Source: Rotaria sp. Silwood1
Lineage: Eukaryota; Rotifera; Eurotatoria; Philodinida; Philodinidae
Direction of reading: 5' to 3'
Length of the DNA stretch: 64,000 nt
NCBI GenBank assembly: GCA_905250075.1
Contig: CAJNOP010000329.1
Location: forward strand, 15,522 to 79,521
How positions within the stretch are numbered: the first letter of the stretch is position 1; each line of letters begins with the position of its first letter. Below are positions 1-11,061 of the stretch, one piece after another. The notes beneath the pieces were generated by a model. It saw nothing but the letters and a program-made list of their open reading frames with translations. It searched no databases and had not been told where the DNA came from. Made by a program: the position numbers and the translations under genes.

Positions 1-2
1 TT

Positions 3-110
3 GATCACGATCACGGTTATGATCAAGAATTTGTTTTAGATGAAAATGCTGACCACGATGAAGAATATTGCAAAGTAATAGAAGAGATAAGAAAACTATT
101 AATCGTTTGA
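3..110 (+). CDS. 3' end of an unidentified gene (partial)
   Basis: An open frame enters from the left edge and ends at TGA 108-110. The 35 visible residues are acidic and His/Asp-rich at first (DHDHGYDQEF), then a short charged helix-like end (YCKVIEEIRKLLIV). A polyadenylation signal follows 16 bp after the stop, which supports a genuine gene end. I do not recognise the family from so short a tail. It could also be an internal read-through of a decayed gene, since the neighbouring DNA holds pseudogene remnants. Confidence 0.45.
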   Translation, partial: DHDHGYDQEFVLDENADHDEEYCKVIEEIRKLLIV

Positions 111-125
111 TCAAAACATCTATCC

Positions 126-131
126 AATAAA
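126..131 (+). terminator. AATAAA polyadenylation signal
   Basis: Canonical AATAAA just after the TGA of the partial gene at the left edge. Confidence 0.4.
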
Positions 132-244
132 TTTCATTAGGTACATTCAATACTAATCGAGATCACAAACAATAGTCGATTGTTGTTCTTTATTTACTCT
201 ATTTTAATATTTTGGACATATGAAAGGCTTTAATAAGTGTTCAG

Positions 245-356
245 TTTAAGAATCTGTACTGCTGATCCAGTACGATTTCATAAAAAAGATATAGAACAAT
301 TAATTGAAGGAAAAAATACATCAATATCCGGCGAGAAACAAAAAGAAACACAGTAG
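245..356 (+). CDS. possible terminal exon, unrecognised
   Basis: After a CAG acceptor-like site (242-244) an open frame reads LRICTADPVRFHKKDIEQ and on to TAG 354-356. Codon use and residue composition look protein-like, but no family is recognised and no upstream exon was found. It may be an alternative last exon of the gene ending at 110, or a remnant. Confidence 0.2.
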
Positions 357-459
357 TGTAACACTTCAAACTTGAATTTAAGTGAAATTTCAAGTTTCAA
401 GTTCAACACGTATGGAGTTAAACGTCACATACATTGACTACCTTGTATATAGAGACGTG

Positions 460-539
460 CATGAGTCGCGGCTCTTCATGGAGGAACCGCTTTGCAACCC
501 CACGCCGCGACGCTAATATAAAAAGTCAGTTGACTCATG
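460..539. repeat. GC-rich double inverted repeat
   Basis: Two overlapping inverted repeats sit in otherwise AT-rich DNA. GTCGCGGC (465-472) pairs with GCCGCGAC (504-511), and CATGAGTC (460-467) pairs with GACTCATG (532-539). Both stems are perfect 8-mers. Function unknown. Confidence 0.4.
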
Positions 540-901
540 GCCAAAAAAAGTATCTTTTTCTATTCGTTCGTTCTGCTTCATCTTTTACTATTACATGTTC
601 ATTTACATATGTATGAATAGAACATAAGTTAAACTACTTATGTTTACAATGCGGTGTATTTTAATGGCTTTCTGTTTCATATTCGTTCGACACATTCAAA
701 AACGTCTCATTTTCATAGTAGTTTCTTTTTCCATTTCAATTTTTAATCACTCAATACGTTGTATTAGAACAACACAATATACAACAAAACGCAGCTTGAA
801 AGCTCTAGAAATTATATAAGATTGCTTATTGAATATTTTATACTTTGAAAGTATAATTTATAATCGTGATCGAGAAATTTTTAATTATGCAGTACACTAG
901 T

Positions 902-962
902 GTCGGTGTGTGGTGTGGGTATGAAAATCGATGGTACCTCACATCCACACCCACGCCCACCT
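902..962. repeat. GT-rich/AC-rich hairpin, copy 1
   Basis: A GT-rich arm (904-920, GGTGTGTGGTGTGGGT) faces an AC-rich arm (940-962, CATCCACACCCACGCCCACC) across about 20 bp, so the strand can fold back. It is the first of eight such structures in the left half of the window. Confidence 0.6.
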
Positions 963-1379
963 TACATAAATATGGTTTTCAAACATATGCCTTTGCATGT
1001 TTGTGCAAGAAATGTATTGACTGGAAAAATTTCTTGAACACTATCGTAAGTTTCTCAAAATTTGCCAGAAAACCACATGTTTTTTTATATTTTGTGTTTT
1101 ATTTGGTATGCACCTAACATAAATGCTGTTTATTGTATAGAAATGGTCCAGGAAAACTAGTGTCAATGCAATTATACAGATTACGCGATCAAACACTACG
1201 AGATTTATTCAAATGAACGTAAACAATACAAAGAAAAATTTACTTATCTTTTGAAAAGAACATGAATAGATTATAAAAACTTTTTTTATTTGTTTTTTTT
1301 TTTATGGCAAATATCATCTCTTTTCGAACTATCGAAAATTTTCTTCGATTATCTGAAAACCTCGATGATTTGTTGTCTA

Positions 1380-2070
1380 TATTTAATACTAACTCTTCTC
1401 GTATATTAACTATTGATAATAAGGAACAATTGACTGAGCATTGAACATTAATAAAAAGAAAAATACTACCTGGTATAATCATTTTACAAACTTCTAGTTC
1501 AATGTCTAATCGTACTAAAGTTTTTCCTAATGGTGTTAATTCACCATTTTTGTCAACTACTTGCATTTCTAACTTTTGATATTTTTAGTTAAATAAAAAT
1601 ACAAATCTTTCATGTTTAAGAGCAAATCTAGTTTTAGCAACAGCATCCACTGATACTTGTTGACTAGCGTTAGAGAAACACTTTTAGTACCACTTAGTTT
1701 TAATAATTTGACTGCTAATGAAAAGTCAAGTACAGCTCTACGAAATAATTATCTAAAGCTCATGAGACGCTTTTGAAAATAAAACCAACTTCTAGATCTT
1801 GTTTGATTGGCACGATCACATTTTTCTATCAAATTTGTTTTTGATGCAAAAACGTTAGACAATTTGTCATATAATTACGTGATGAAAAGAACTTTTTGTT
1901 TTATTTTATAGCTACCAATTGCATAGATAACATAATCTATTTTTACATCATATTTAGCTTCATTTTTTAATTGCTAGCTGCTGCATGAACAAATACTGGA
2001 CGTTATTCTTCACTCAATAATTGAGAATATAATGAAAGAAATCAAAGTCTTGAAAATATTAAACCCTTCG
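1380..2070 (-). pseudogene. DHX9-like DEAH-box RNA helicase remnant
   Basis: Reverse-strand frames match the second RecA-like domain and the helicase-associated domain of DHX9/RNA helicase A in the correct order. Near 2060-1990 there is LYSQLLSEE (compare LHS..SAEEQ), near 1950-1900 DYVIYAIGSYKIKQ (compare VVYVIDSGK.KQ), and near 1850 ASKTNLIEK.DRA (compare WASKTNLEQRKGRAG). At 1566-1470 comes NGELTPLGKTLVRLDIE..KMII, the helicase-associated domain signature, and later RFSDN (compare NRFSDH). These pieces lie in different frames with in-frame stops, so the copy is dead. The GRAG motif of the active enzyme has decayed. An intact relative is expected elsewhere. The family is clear; whether DHX9 or a close paralogue is less certain. 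Confidence 0.7.
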
Positions 2071-2454
2071 GGACAGAATGATTTTTAAAATGTATAATTA
2101 ACAATATTTCGAAAAACCAACTGATTAAATCTTTCGTTCAATTTTTACAAGAAAGGTACCAGCAACAAGAAGGCACATCTAGATATACATCATTACAATG
2201 AGCGATAGTCTAACAGATATACTACTATTTTAAATTTCCGATGCATATTATGTTTCTCTGTTTTGAGAAAAAGGTTAGGACGTTTATATGCGTCTCTTGT
2301 TCCAGAACAGTTAAAGAAATTTTAATGTTCAATGAAACTAAATAGTACAGTTCCATAATCATCTAAACTACAGATATATTATTATCCATGTGAAAATTTT
2401 TTCCATTATAAGTTATTTATAAGTAGCTTAGAATAGATTATACTTTCACTTAAG
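2071..2454. other. no recognisable feature
   Basis: AT-rich sequence upstream (on the minus strand) of the helicase remnant. More decayed helicase exons may lie here, but none is readable. Confidence 0.3.
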
Positions 2455-2905
2455 AAGCGCTTTCAAGTGCCCGTTTTAAGGCACTTGAAAGTATTTCCAA
2501 CATATCTCAGTCCTTATCAGCGATAAAAATAGTAGTGAAAGCTCTTCCTAATGGCTCGTAACAACTGAAAAAGTCAACTTCTAATTCTTTAAACGCTACT
2601 TAGAACACACCTATTCGACAGCAGCTGATAAGCACTTAAATGTAATCAAACCTAGCGCTTTACAGCTGCTTAAGTTTCATGCAACTGAAAGATACTTAAT
2701 AATTTTGTTGTGTTTAGCGAGTGATTAGCTGCTGTCGAATATATGAGTTTTAAGTAGCTTATAAGGACTTAGAATTTGGCTTTTCCAGCTGCCAAAGGTC
2801 ACTTGGAAGAACTTTGCCTACTATTTTAATCGATGATAAAAGGCTTCAATATGTTCGATATACTATCAAATGCTTTCAAATGTGCGCTCAGAAGCGGTTT
2901 TTACC
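2455..2905. repeat. old imperfect foldback element, about 450 bp
   Basis: Two arms (about 2455-2660 and 2690-2905) are inverted, diverged copies. Examples are ATTCGACAGCAGCTGAT on the left against ATTCGACAGCAGCTAAT read in reverse from the right, and AAAATAGTAGTGAAAGCTCTTC against AAAATAGTAGGCAAAGTTCTTC. Mismatch is perhaps 25-30% by eye, so it is old. No coding capacity; best read as a foldback or MITE-type DNA element. Confidence 0.6.
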
Positions 2906-4037
2906 GAAAATATAGGCTCTTTTAGCTATGTTAAGTTAGCTTTTTTTGCCTAAATTTTCACATTGGTAATACCTGAAAAAATCAATTACTTTTATTGAGT
3001 TTATTTTTCTTACTTTAATTAATTCATTGTTGATTCTATATGAGAAGAACATTGCTTATTAACAACTAAATTGTAGATAATATATCTTTAAAACACATTC
3101 AGAATTTGCTGTCGTACATGGTATATTCTTTGGTTTTCATCGAAAAAACAACTACCAGTCGTTAATAATGGCAAAATACAGTAAAGCATGATATTTTGGA
3201 AATATTAAAATGTGTCTCGATCAATCATACATTAGAAAAACTGTTGTATAGAAATCGATATTAGTCTTTTTCTATTCAGTTTTATTTTTTTAAACTTCTA
3301 AATGTATATAAACTATTTACACAGGTTAACAGAATCAAACAGAGTATGCAGAATATATTCAGCACATCAAATAATTGTGTGATATCATAAAACAATTAAG
3401 AAACTGAAAAAGTCAAAACTCGAGAATAGTGTGAACTTGAAACACAATGGTCTCTTATTTCTTTTTATGTACAGCTTTTGAAAATATATCAATAAATGGT
3501 GCGACGTCGTTTTGATGTAGATTTACGGAGTACTACATTTCCAATCTGTAGTCATGTGGTTGTACTCAATCTAACTGATATGCAAAGATTTATGGAGTCT
3601 TTTTATAGTAATCATTATTCAATTGATTTGTCTTATCATAAAATATGAGTGTTATCACTATAGGTCTTTCAAACTTTATTCAATTGGCTCAAAATGCAAT
3701 TACAGATAGGCGAAAAATGTTTTCTACAGATGTATTCATTCACTTTCATTTACACACTTTTATTACGAAAATTTAAACTTTTTTCAATAACATGAGCTGA
3801 TTGAAAAACCGCTAAGAATTCGAGTTAACTGTCCAAAAATAAGTTTTCATCTTACTCAAGAAAATTCATGATAAAGCTCAACGAAAATTGTAATTTTGTT
3901 CGCATGAAGTATTAGAAATAATGAATAAAGAGCAAAGCAATATTTGAGAAAACGTGAAAACTTCAATGTTATCTACAAATAAGTGTAAACATGGATTTTT
4001 ATAAATATAATTTACCTATTCCCTACCAAACAATGTC
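2906..4037. other. no recognisable feature
   Basis: AT-rich DNA with only short chance open frames on both strands. I see no motif, repeat or splice pattern worth naming. Confidence 0.4.
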
Positions 4038-4485
4038 TAATTAATGTCAAATCAATTACTGATTCAATTGTTTTATTTTAAACTGTTATAGTTCAAAATT
4101 TTAATCAAGTAGAAGTACTTGATTCGAGAGTTAAACGCGAATGTAATTATTAATAAAACAATTAGGACAACTAAATCATAATTCTACATGATCAATATGA
4201 CTATTAATATTAACATAAATAATGGTTTATTTTATCCAAATGAGTCACGTTCTCAATATTAGTCATATTATTTGTTTTGACAATGATCGAAAGAAAAAAA
4301 GACCGAAAATATAAACAATTCGTATGAAAAAAATGTCATGAACAAAACAAAAACATTAACAAGAAAAAGAAAAATATATCGTTTTTTATTGTTAATAACA
4401 TCATGTACTTCTACTTGATTGAAACTTTGAAGTATAAAAGTTTAAAATAAAACAATTGAATCAATATTTGATTTGATATTAATTA
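4038..4485. mobile_element. MITE-like element with about 80-bp terminal inverted repeats
   Basis: The left end (from TAATTAATGTCAAATC) and the reverse of the right end (TAATTAATATCAAATC) match over about 80 bp, including GATTCAATTGTTTTATTTTA and AATCAAGTAGAAGTAC on both sides. The interior of about 280 bp has no open frame. If the outer TA is the target duplication, this fits a Tc1/mariner-type non-autonomous element. The exact boundary is uncertain. Confidence 0.6.
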
Positions 4486-7400
4486 CGCATCGCTGCACAG
4501 TAAATAAATAAATTATATTCAATGTTATCTGCTTGCGAATGTTTATATACCTGATGATAAAATATTATCATCATGTAGTAGTTATCGAATTTTATTATTT
4601 TGGTTTTCAAAGTGTTGATATGAAATTGATATGTTGAAAAGTAGATAATTGAATACATATCTCCAAGAAAATATTCTCTAGCTTTAATTGTTCTTCCTTT
4701 GACTTTTATTATTACATAATCAAAAAAATACTGATGGAATAATGTTACATCCATAGCGGTCGAATCACATGTAATAACAGATAAACTTCAAGTATATTAT
4801 GAAGCAAGTAATTGTCGTCAAAAACCTGAATTCATCATTCGATCGAGCTTGCCGAGTTATATCCGGCTCAGAATATTGTTGAAATGGATCAGTAAATGGA
4901 ATGAATCATTTTGCAAAAAAAACTTGAATTGACTGCTAATTTTCCTTATATGATTGCGAAGTTCCAATAGTTTCTCGATTCGGTGTGATGATTAAAAAAA
5001 TCCAAAGAAGGCAGATTATAGTGCACATTTTTTTCACTTAGCAATCGCTGTCTTTTTTCGTTCTTCAAATTGTTCGATTGATAAATGAAAGAACAAGCAA
5101 GACAAAGACAATATTTTGATGAAAAAACCATGTGTCTCAATAATGCATGATCATGAGTTATCTAACGTTAACGAATGAATGCACATAAGCCAAACTTATT
5201 TAGTTATGTATATATATATACCACGTGATGCTTATATCTTTTATATACAACAAACGTCGATATATTATAGTGTTGTTTTTGTCGTAAACACACCGGCCAT
5301 ATTTCGTAAGAATACAGTGCGTAAAGGTCAGTCTTTTGAAATTGTATTCTCTTTAGAAGAACTTTTTCATCCTCAATATCGAGCTGATTTTTCTTTCTTA
5401 AAGAAGTGTTGCTAGGCTTCTGTAGTTTTTTTTCGCATCATAATTATTGTTTTTCTGTTGACAAAAATACTTCGAAGTTCTGTACGAAATAAATAGGAAA
5501 AATAAAGAGAGCATAAGCAGATTTTGAAGAGATTTTTTGTAAATTTCACTTTACTTGTCTTTTTATAACAAGAATAAGTGTGTGCCTTTTCCATCTTGAG
5601 AGATATGCATTACTGTAAAGCCACTTTTCTTACGAAACGTCTGCAATGAGATTTGTCAATGCATTTTGTAAGTTGAAACATAGAAAAAAACCGTTCTGAA
5701 TTGTATTGTTTTATCATTCGAAAAGATTTAACATCGCTAAAATTTAAATATGATGCTGTACAGAAAACAAGTACTTCAGAAAATTTTTGTGAAAAGGAGT
5801 TTTATTCACCTGGGTTTTGGCGAGAATATGCTTGAAGTCTTGCTTGAGAACGAATAGTTTTAATTATATAACAGCTGTCTTTATGATATCAACAAAATGG
5901 GAGCCGGTAAGTCTTGGAAAAATCGTATTACTTCTAATGTACCTGTGTCGAACCCCCCATGATAAAAGTAAATATCATAAGAGTTCTTCCGAAAAAGAAA
6001 ATAAGCACAGAGAACTGAAAAAAGTAAGATTTTGTTGAAATTCTTCTAGCTGTGAAATATTGCTGCGCATTTCCCCGACACGGCGAACGATCATGAGTGT
6101 GAAGCAATTTTATTTTCCTGTCGTTCCATAGCATACTAACAGTACTATAAAATAATGATGTTTGGGCATAAATGATCCCCTAGCATTTTGCTTGATATCG
6201 CTTTGAGTTTTCATAGTGTCAAACAATATGGAAAAACTAAGCAAATCTTTTCGTTGAGCTTTGATAACTGTACTCTGTGAATGTGCATCAAAACTCTTCG
6301 ATCAAAAGCCTACAAGGTTAAATAACTGTCTTCATGAATTTTCGGAAATATCCTTGTTTTTCACCATATTTTCCTATTTTGTGGAAAAATACGAGCAACT
6401 TGTCGTTGCATTTTTTCTTGGAAGAAAGTTTTGGTTTGCACAAATGCTAATAAACGATACTATGCAAGACTAGCCGAGATCTGAAGTAGTACTACTTCAA
6501 ATAGTTTGTTTGAAGACTAGTTAGATGAAGTGCGGCAGGCAAGGACTAGTTCTTTGAAAAATAAATGTGCTATGTAGAATCTTTTACATGCTGCTTCAGT
6601 ATCAGCAAAAAACACGAGTCAGTATCAACGAAAACACTTTGAAATTATTATTGACAGACTCTCGTAGTATTATTATGGTAACTTTTTCCTGTTCTCTTAG
6701 CTTTGACTCTTTCTGCAGGGCGTTGTAAAGAATGCAATACTAATTTGCTTCAAAGAGAACTGTTTCGAGATAACAAAAAAATGAGAGGAATATTGGTAGG
6801 CATCACATGTGAGCTATAAAGAGTTCCAGCGTAAGAAAATATATAAACGGATAGAATAAAGAAAAAATGCCCTGCTTGAGATTCAAACTGTATGATGATT
6901 ATCGACACAAGCAATATGAAGGAAATAACGATGACTCATTTGTTCTGACTCACCTATTAATTTGAGAATGTTTTGAAAAAAAAACAAATAGGTGAAGCAA
7001 TATTCAGAACGGGTGTTATCCTTAAAGTGGCTTAACTTCGAGGATTGTCGTACGCATTGTTCTGTCATAACGAGCAACTACAAGCATTCAGTAATTTTAT
7101 TTTTGTGTCACTTGAAAACAGTCTATTCAGTCGAAGAAACAATATGAGAATGTGATCACAAGAACATGGGACGCTCATTTCAATATTTTTGGTTATTACA
7201 TTTTTCCTCGCCAATTCAAATAATTATTGTCATTTATGTTTTCAGTGCACAAAAAAACTTTGACTACTACATTGTTTCATCTATCATATAATATGTTAAC
7301 ATTTTTTGAGAATGACGAAAGACATAAAACCTATTTTTACGTAAATCAACTAATAACACAATAAGATGCTTCAATGCACAGAACTGTTGAAGATCAATTT

Positions 7401-10242
7401 TTCGATTCTAATTATGTTTATGATAGAACTTCTTGCTCATTGTCAACAATAACAAAAAAGGTTTTATGAGTTACAGAAATAATTGAACATGCCAATCCAA
7501 TATACATTTGAAACAATGAATGTTTTCTTATTTGGACAGTATCATGAAGAGAGACCGCCATATTTAGTTGAATTAGGCAAGAGATTATATTCAATACCTT
7601 CAACTTTAAGATGTGTTCACTGACAGTTTAGTGTTATTAGTTTACTATTGAAAAACAATAAGCTTCGTGAAATAAAAAACTAGTTGAATATATGTTGCTG
7701 ATCTGTTCTACACGGAAAGAATTGACGGACAATTCTATTCTTTTCTAAATACAATCTTTATTGTTTTAATTCGCTGATGATTGCTTTTCATCATTGAAAT
7801 GAGTTAATTTTACTGAATTCGACAGCACATGAACGGTATGCTTCTTAAACATTTCTTTCGCAATGTTAAAATCATCTATATTCACAAGAGCGAGTTTGTA
7901 CTCTAGTAATGTATTCCTACTGCAACTCTGGTTGACATTCTTTACTACACTTAACCCTTTTATGTCAAGGTTATTTGCTTTTTTCTCACTCCACATCCAC
8001 TACTCCAACCCATGATGGATGATGGCATATCTGGAGATTTCTTACATTTTTTGTCTAGTTTTTTAATTGAGATCGACGATTGTAAATGAGCTAGTTACAA
8101 TACAGTTAACGTCTTGCTCGGAGATTATCTGAAGTGCTGCCATTAACACTCTAACGATCTTGTCGTTCTTTGACATTTACTGCCACTTAAGGTATTCACG
8201 ATGAATAAACTGAATAGTATCATGTGTGTAGATTGTGCTGTTTAAGATTATTTCAGCATGCCGAATGAAAAGTTTTTTCCTTGTTCTTTTCATCATATGT
8301 CGACATTTTCGAAGTAGATCAAGAACTGCTAAGAACCGTGCTGTTTCAAGAATTAGGGCTCGAAGGTGACATCATGTAAATTGGAAACATAACTTGTTGT
8401 TAGAAGCTTGCGCTTCTGTATAGTTGTACGACTGATGAGTCTGATTCATAAAAGCCATTAGGTGGTTGGAAATTTCCAGTCTATGAGCAATATACCTGTC
8501 TTACATTTTTCATGTTCTGGTGAACATATTGATCATGAGGAATGATTATATAGTGGAAAATTTCTTACTTGCAGGAATTGCATAAATGTCTCGTTTTCTT
8601 GATAGAATGTAAGGAAAACTTAACTCTTTCTTAGCTTTTTTACGTAAAACCTGCATCTAGTATGGATCGGTACAATTGGAATAGCTTTATGATGTTGATA
8701 TTACTGAAAATGCTGCGAACATGATACATAGTTCTTATATATTACAATGTTCAGGAAATCAAAAGGCTATCTTGAATTAATATTTTAAAACAAAACAAGT
8801 AACATTCATCGAATGTCAATTCACTTGTCTGTTGACAGAAAGATATTACGATTTCATGTTATTGGAGAGATTTTTAGAATATCATCAATAGAGAATTCAT
8901 TTCATCTGTTAATCTCCTATACATATGAGGATGCCATTGAGAAATGTATGACAAGTTTTATTCTCATCTCTACTAATCTGCATGAAATATTGTCAAAAAA
9001 AGATTGTTCCGTTTCATATTAGAAACAGTGTCACAACTTGTGAACTGAACGAAAAGACAATATTGCAATAAAGAACCTAAATCATTTATCAGTTCGAGAT
9101 TCATATATGAAAACGTGGAGACCAATAGATGAGTGAATATCTTTACTTAAAATCTATAAATGAAAAAACTCTACAGCAAAATAAAAGACTCTCAAAAAAC
9201 AGAAGACTTTAGTGCTTGCATTTTATATTCCTTTGTCGATATATCTGGCACAGTCAAACTTTTGACAATGGCAAACAATCTCGACAAATCGGCTTTTTTC
9301 TGACAGATGATTCACTCCTGCTAGATACTATCCATTTTATGTCCAGAAGTCTCCATTTGATTAGGATTGACTCAGAAAATTTCCATTTTATTTTTAAAAG
9401 TTGACATATTAGTCTTGAATTAAAGTACTCTTGAAACAAGATGCCTAAGAATATGGGATAACCACTCGATAATGACATGGATTAATTTTCAATCTATCAG
9501 AAGTTTCTCAAATTTGTAGTGAGTGTTATTCGAGGAATTGAAATGTACGAGCGATAAATTGGTATAGATTTTAGTCCGTATTAATACATAATTCCAGAAA
9601 CAGGATTCAAAAATATTTTTAGCTCAATCTGATGCAATAATTGAACATGAAATCAGTTAGCTTGGCCACAAAGAACATTTGAGACTTTCTAATCTAGGAA
9701 ATCTTGGAAATTATTTGACAGAAATTCACTGAGAGTATATTTTTCTTTAAAAAATAGAATTAGTCATCGAAAAAAAAATTATTTTGTTTGAGTAAGAAGA
9801 AAGAAACATAGACATTCATCGATAGATCTGAGTAAGGTACAAACAACAACGATATCAGTTTTTTCTGTTACATCTCCAATTGTGCTTACATTTTTATTTG
9901 CACAAAAAATAGAAGACATTGTAGGTTTTTCTCATTTTTAGTGCATTGAAAAAATGATCGCCATGACTAAGTATACCTCAAAGTATATTCTTCTGCGTAT
10001 TTCGCTCATTCTTGTTTTCTCATGCCTCGTTGACGAGTGCTACAGAGTGCTTTTACTCAGCAGATCATATTCTTATGAAATGCTGATTGTAATTTACTAG
10101 TTCTAGTCTTGTTTATTCGCTCTAACAATCTGATATATCTAGGAAGTTCTTTTGCAAGAAATACTTCTTGCCGATGCACAAGAACAAAAATTTTTATTGA
10201 CTATTTATTTCTATATTTTCATAGATTTTTCTTATTTTTTAG
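4486..10242. other. 5.7 kb without a supported gene
   Basis: Only short open frames (60-90 codons) occur on either strand, with no family signature, no consistent exon series and no clear repeat. It may contain decayed coding DNA, for example around 5200-6000 (+) and 7770-8000 (-), but I cannot name any. Confidence 0.4.
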
Positions 10243-11061
10243 ATGTCAAACGATCTTTTCGATATCATGAATTCATTCGATGATTCATCAACATACCTTT
10301 CTCTCAGTAACATGAGTAGAGATATTGAAATAGTGGTTCGACGAAGAAACTATCGCCTAATAATCTCGAATTCTGAAAATTCAAAAACACTTGATCCAAT
10401 CGTCGGCTATGCTCAAGAGCCGCTTCTTCCACTTGCTGACGCATGCATACCTTTGATCCCTATTGTCTCGGATATATTAGATTATATTTCTGTTGCTTTG
10501 GAGCGCACTCCAATTAATCCGTCCGATGGTCTAACTCGTGACGAATCAGCCTCGATTTGTCTGTACACAATGGAGTGGAATGATGGACATAGAAGCCTCT
10601 ATACCATTCTTAATGAAACACTCAAAAATTCTAATCGCGAATACTTACGACCTTGGTTGAAATACTTAAAGCTTTTTCTCACTGCCGTGGTCAAAATACA
10701 GTGCGTACCTCCAAAGACGGTTTGGCGTGGGATACGAAAAGATCTTAGCCGTGAATTTCTGCAGGGAACTCAGTTAATTTGGTGGGGTTTCTCATCTTGC
10801 ACATCAAAGCTTCCTATATTAGAAAGTGATGTCTACTTGGGTCAGGACGGAACGAGAACTCTCTTCTCCATCGAAATCTTGAACGGTAGAAATGTTCGAG
10901 ACCATTCATATTTTGTCAACGAGGACGAGATTTTATTACTACCAGGAACATACATGGAAGTAGAAACACAATTCAATCCGGCGCCTGGTCTCCACATTAT
11001 CCATTTGAAACAGATGATACCAGACAATATATTACTTGAACCTCCATTTGAAGGTATGTAA
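10243..11061 (+). CDS. arginine-type mono-ADP-ribosyltransferase (ART)
   Basis: A 272-residue protein of the R-S-E (arginine) class, which moves ADP-ribose from NAD to a protein side chain. The family triad is visible: Arg162 in VWRGIR (NAD binding), the Ser motif at 182-188 (GFSSCTS) after two Trp, and the ExE loop E227-D-E229 before LLLPG. YTMEW at 108-112 is usual in the many bdelloid ART paralogues. There is no signal peptide, so a cytosolic enzyme is likely. A TTTTTTAG acceptor abuts the ATG, so the start is either a trans-splice site (bdelloids use spliced leaders) or follows an unseen 5' exon. A good donor (GTATGTAAG) at 11054 overlaps the stop, so a further C-terminal exon is possible. 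No break is visible. Confidence 0.85.
   Translation: MSNDLFDIMNSFDDSSTYLSLSNMSRDIEIVVRRRNYRLIISNSENSKTLDPIVGYAQEPLLPLADACIPLIPIVSDILDYISVALERTPINPSDGLTRDESASICLYTMEWNDGHRSLYTILNETLKNSNREYLRPWLKYLKLFLTAVVKIQCVPPKTVWRGIRKDLSREFLQGTQLIWWGFSSCTSKLPILESDVYLGQDGTRTLFSIEILNGRNVRDHSYFVNEDEILLLPGTYMEVETQFNPAPGLHIIHLKQMIPDNILLEPPFEGM

Larger units (their letters stand above)
357..1379. other. intergenic, no supported gene
   Basis: Holds the GC-rich inverted repeat at 460-539 and the GT/AC hairpin at 902-962. A short open stretch at 1141-1216 (+) after a TATAG acceptor-like site reads NGPGKLVSMQLYRLRDQTLR. It could be a stray exon, but nothing around it supports a gene. Confidence 0.4.

Noticed and set aside
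1141-1216. Open stretch ending DQTLRDLFK after a TATAG acceptor
   Set aside because: No upstream exon and no family match; too short to call.
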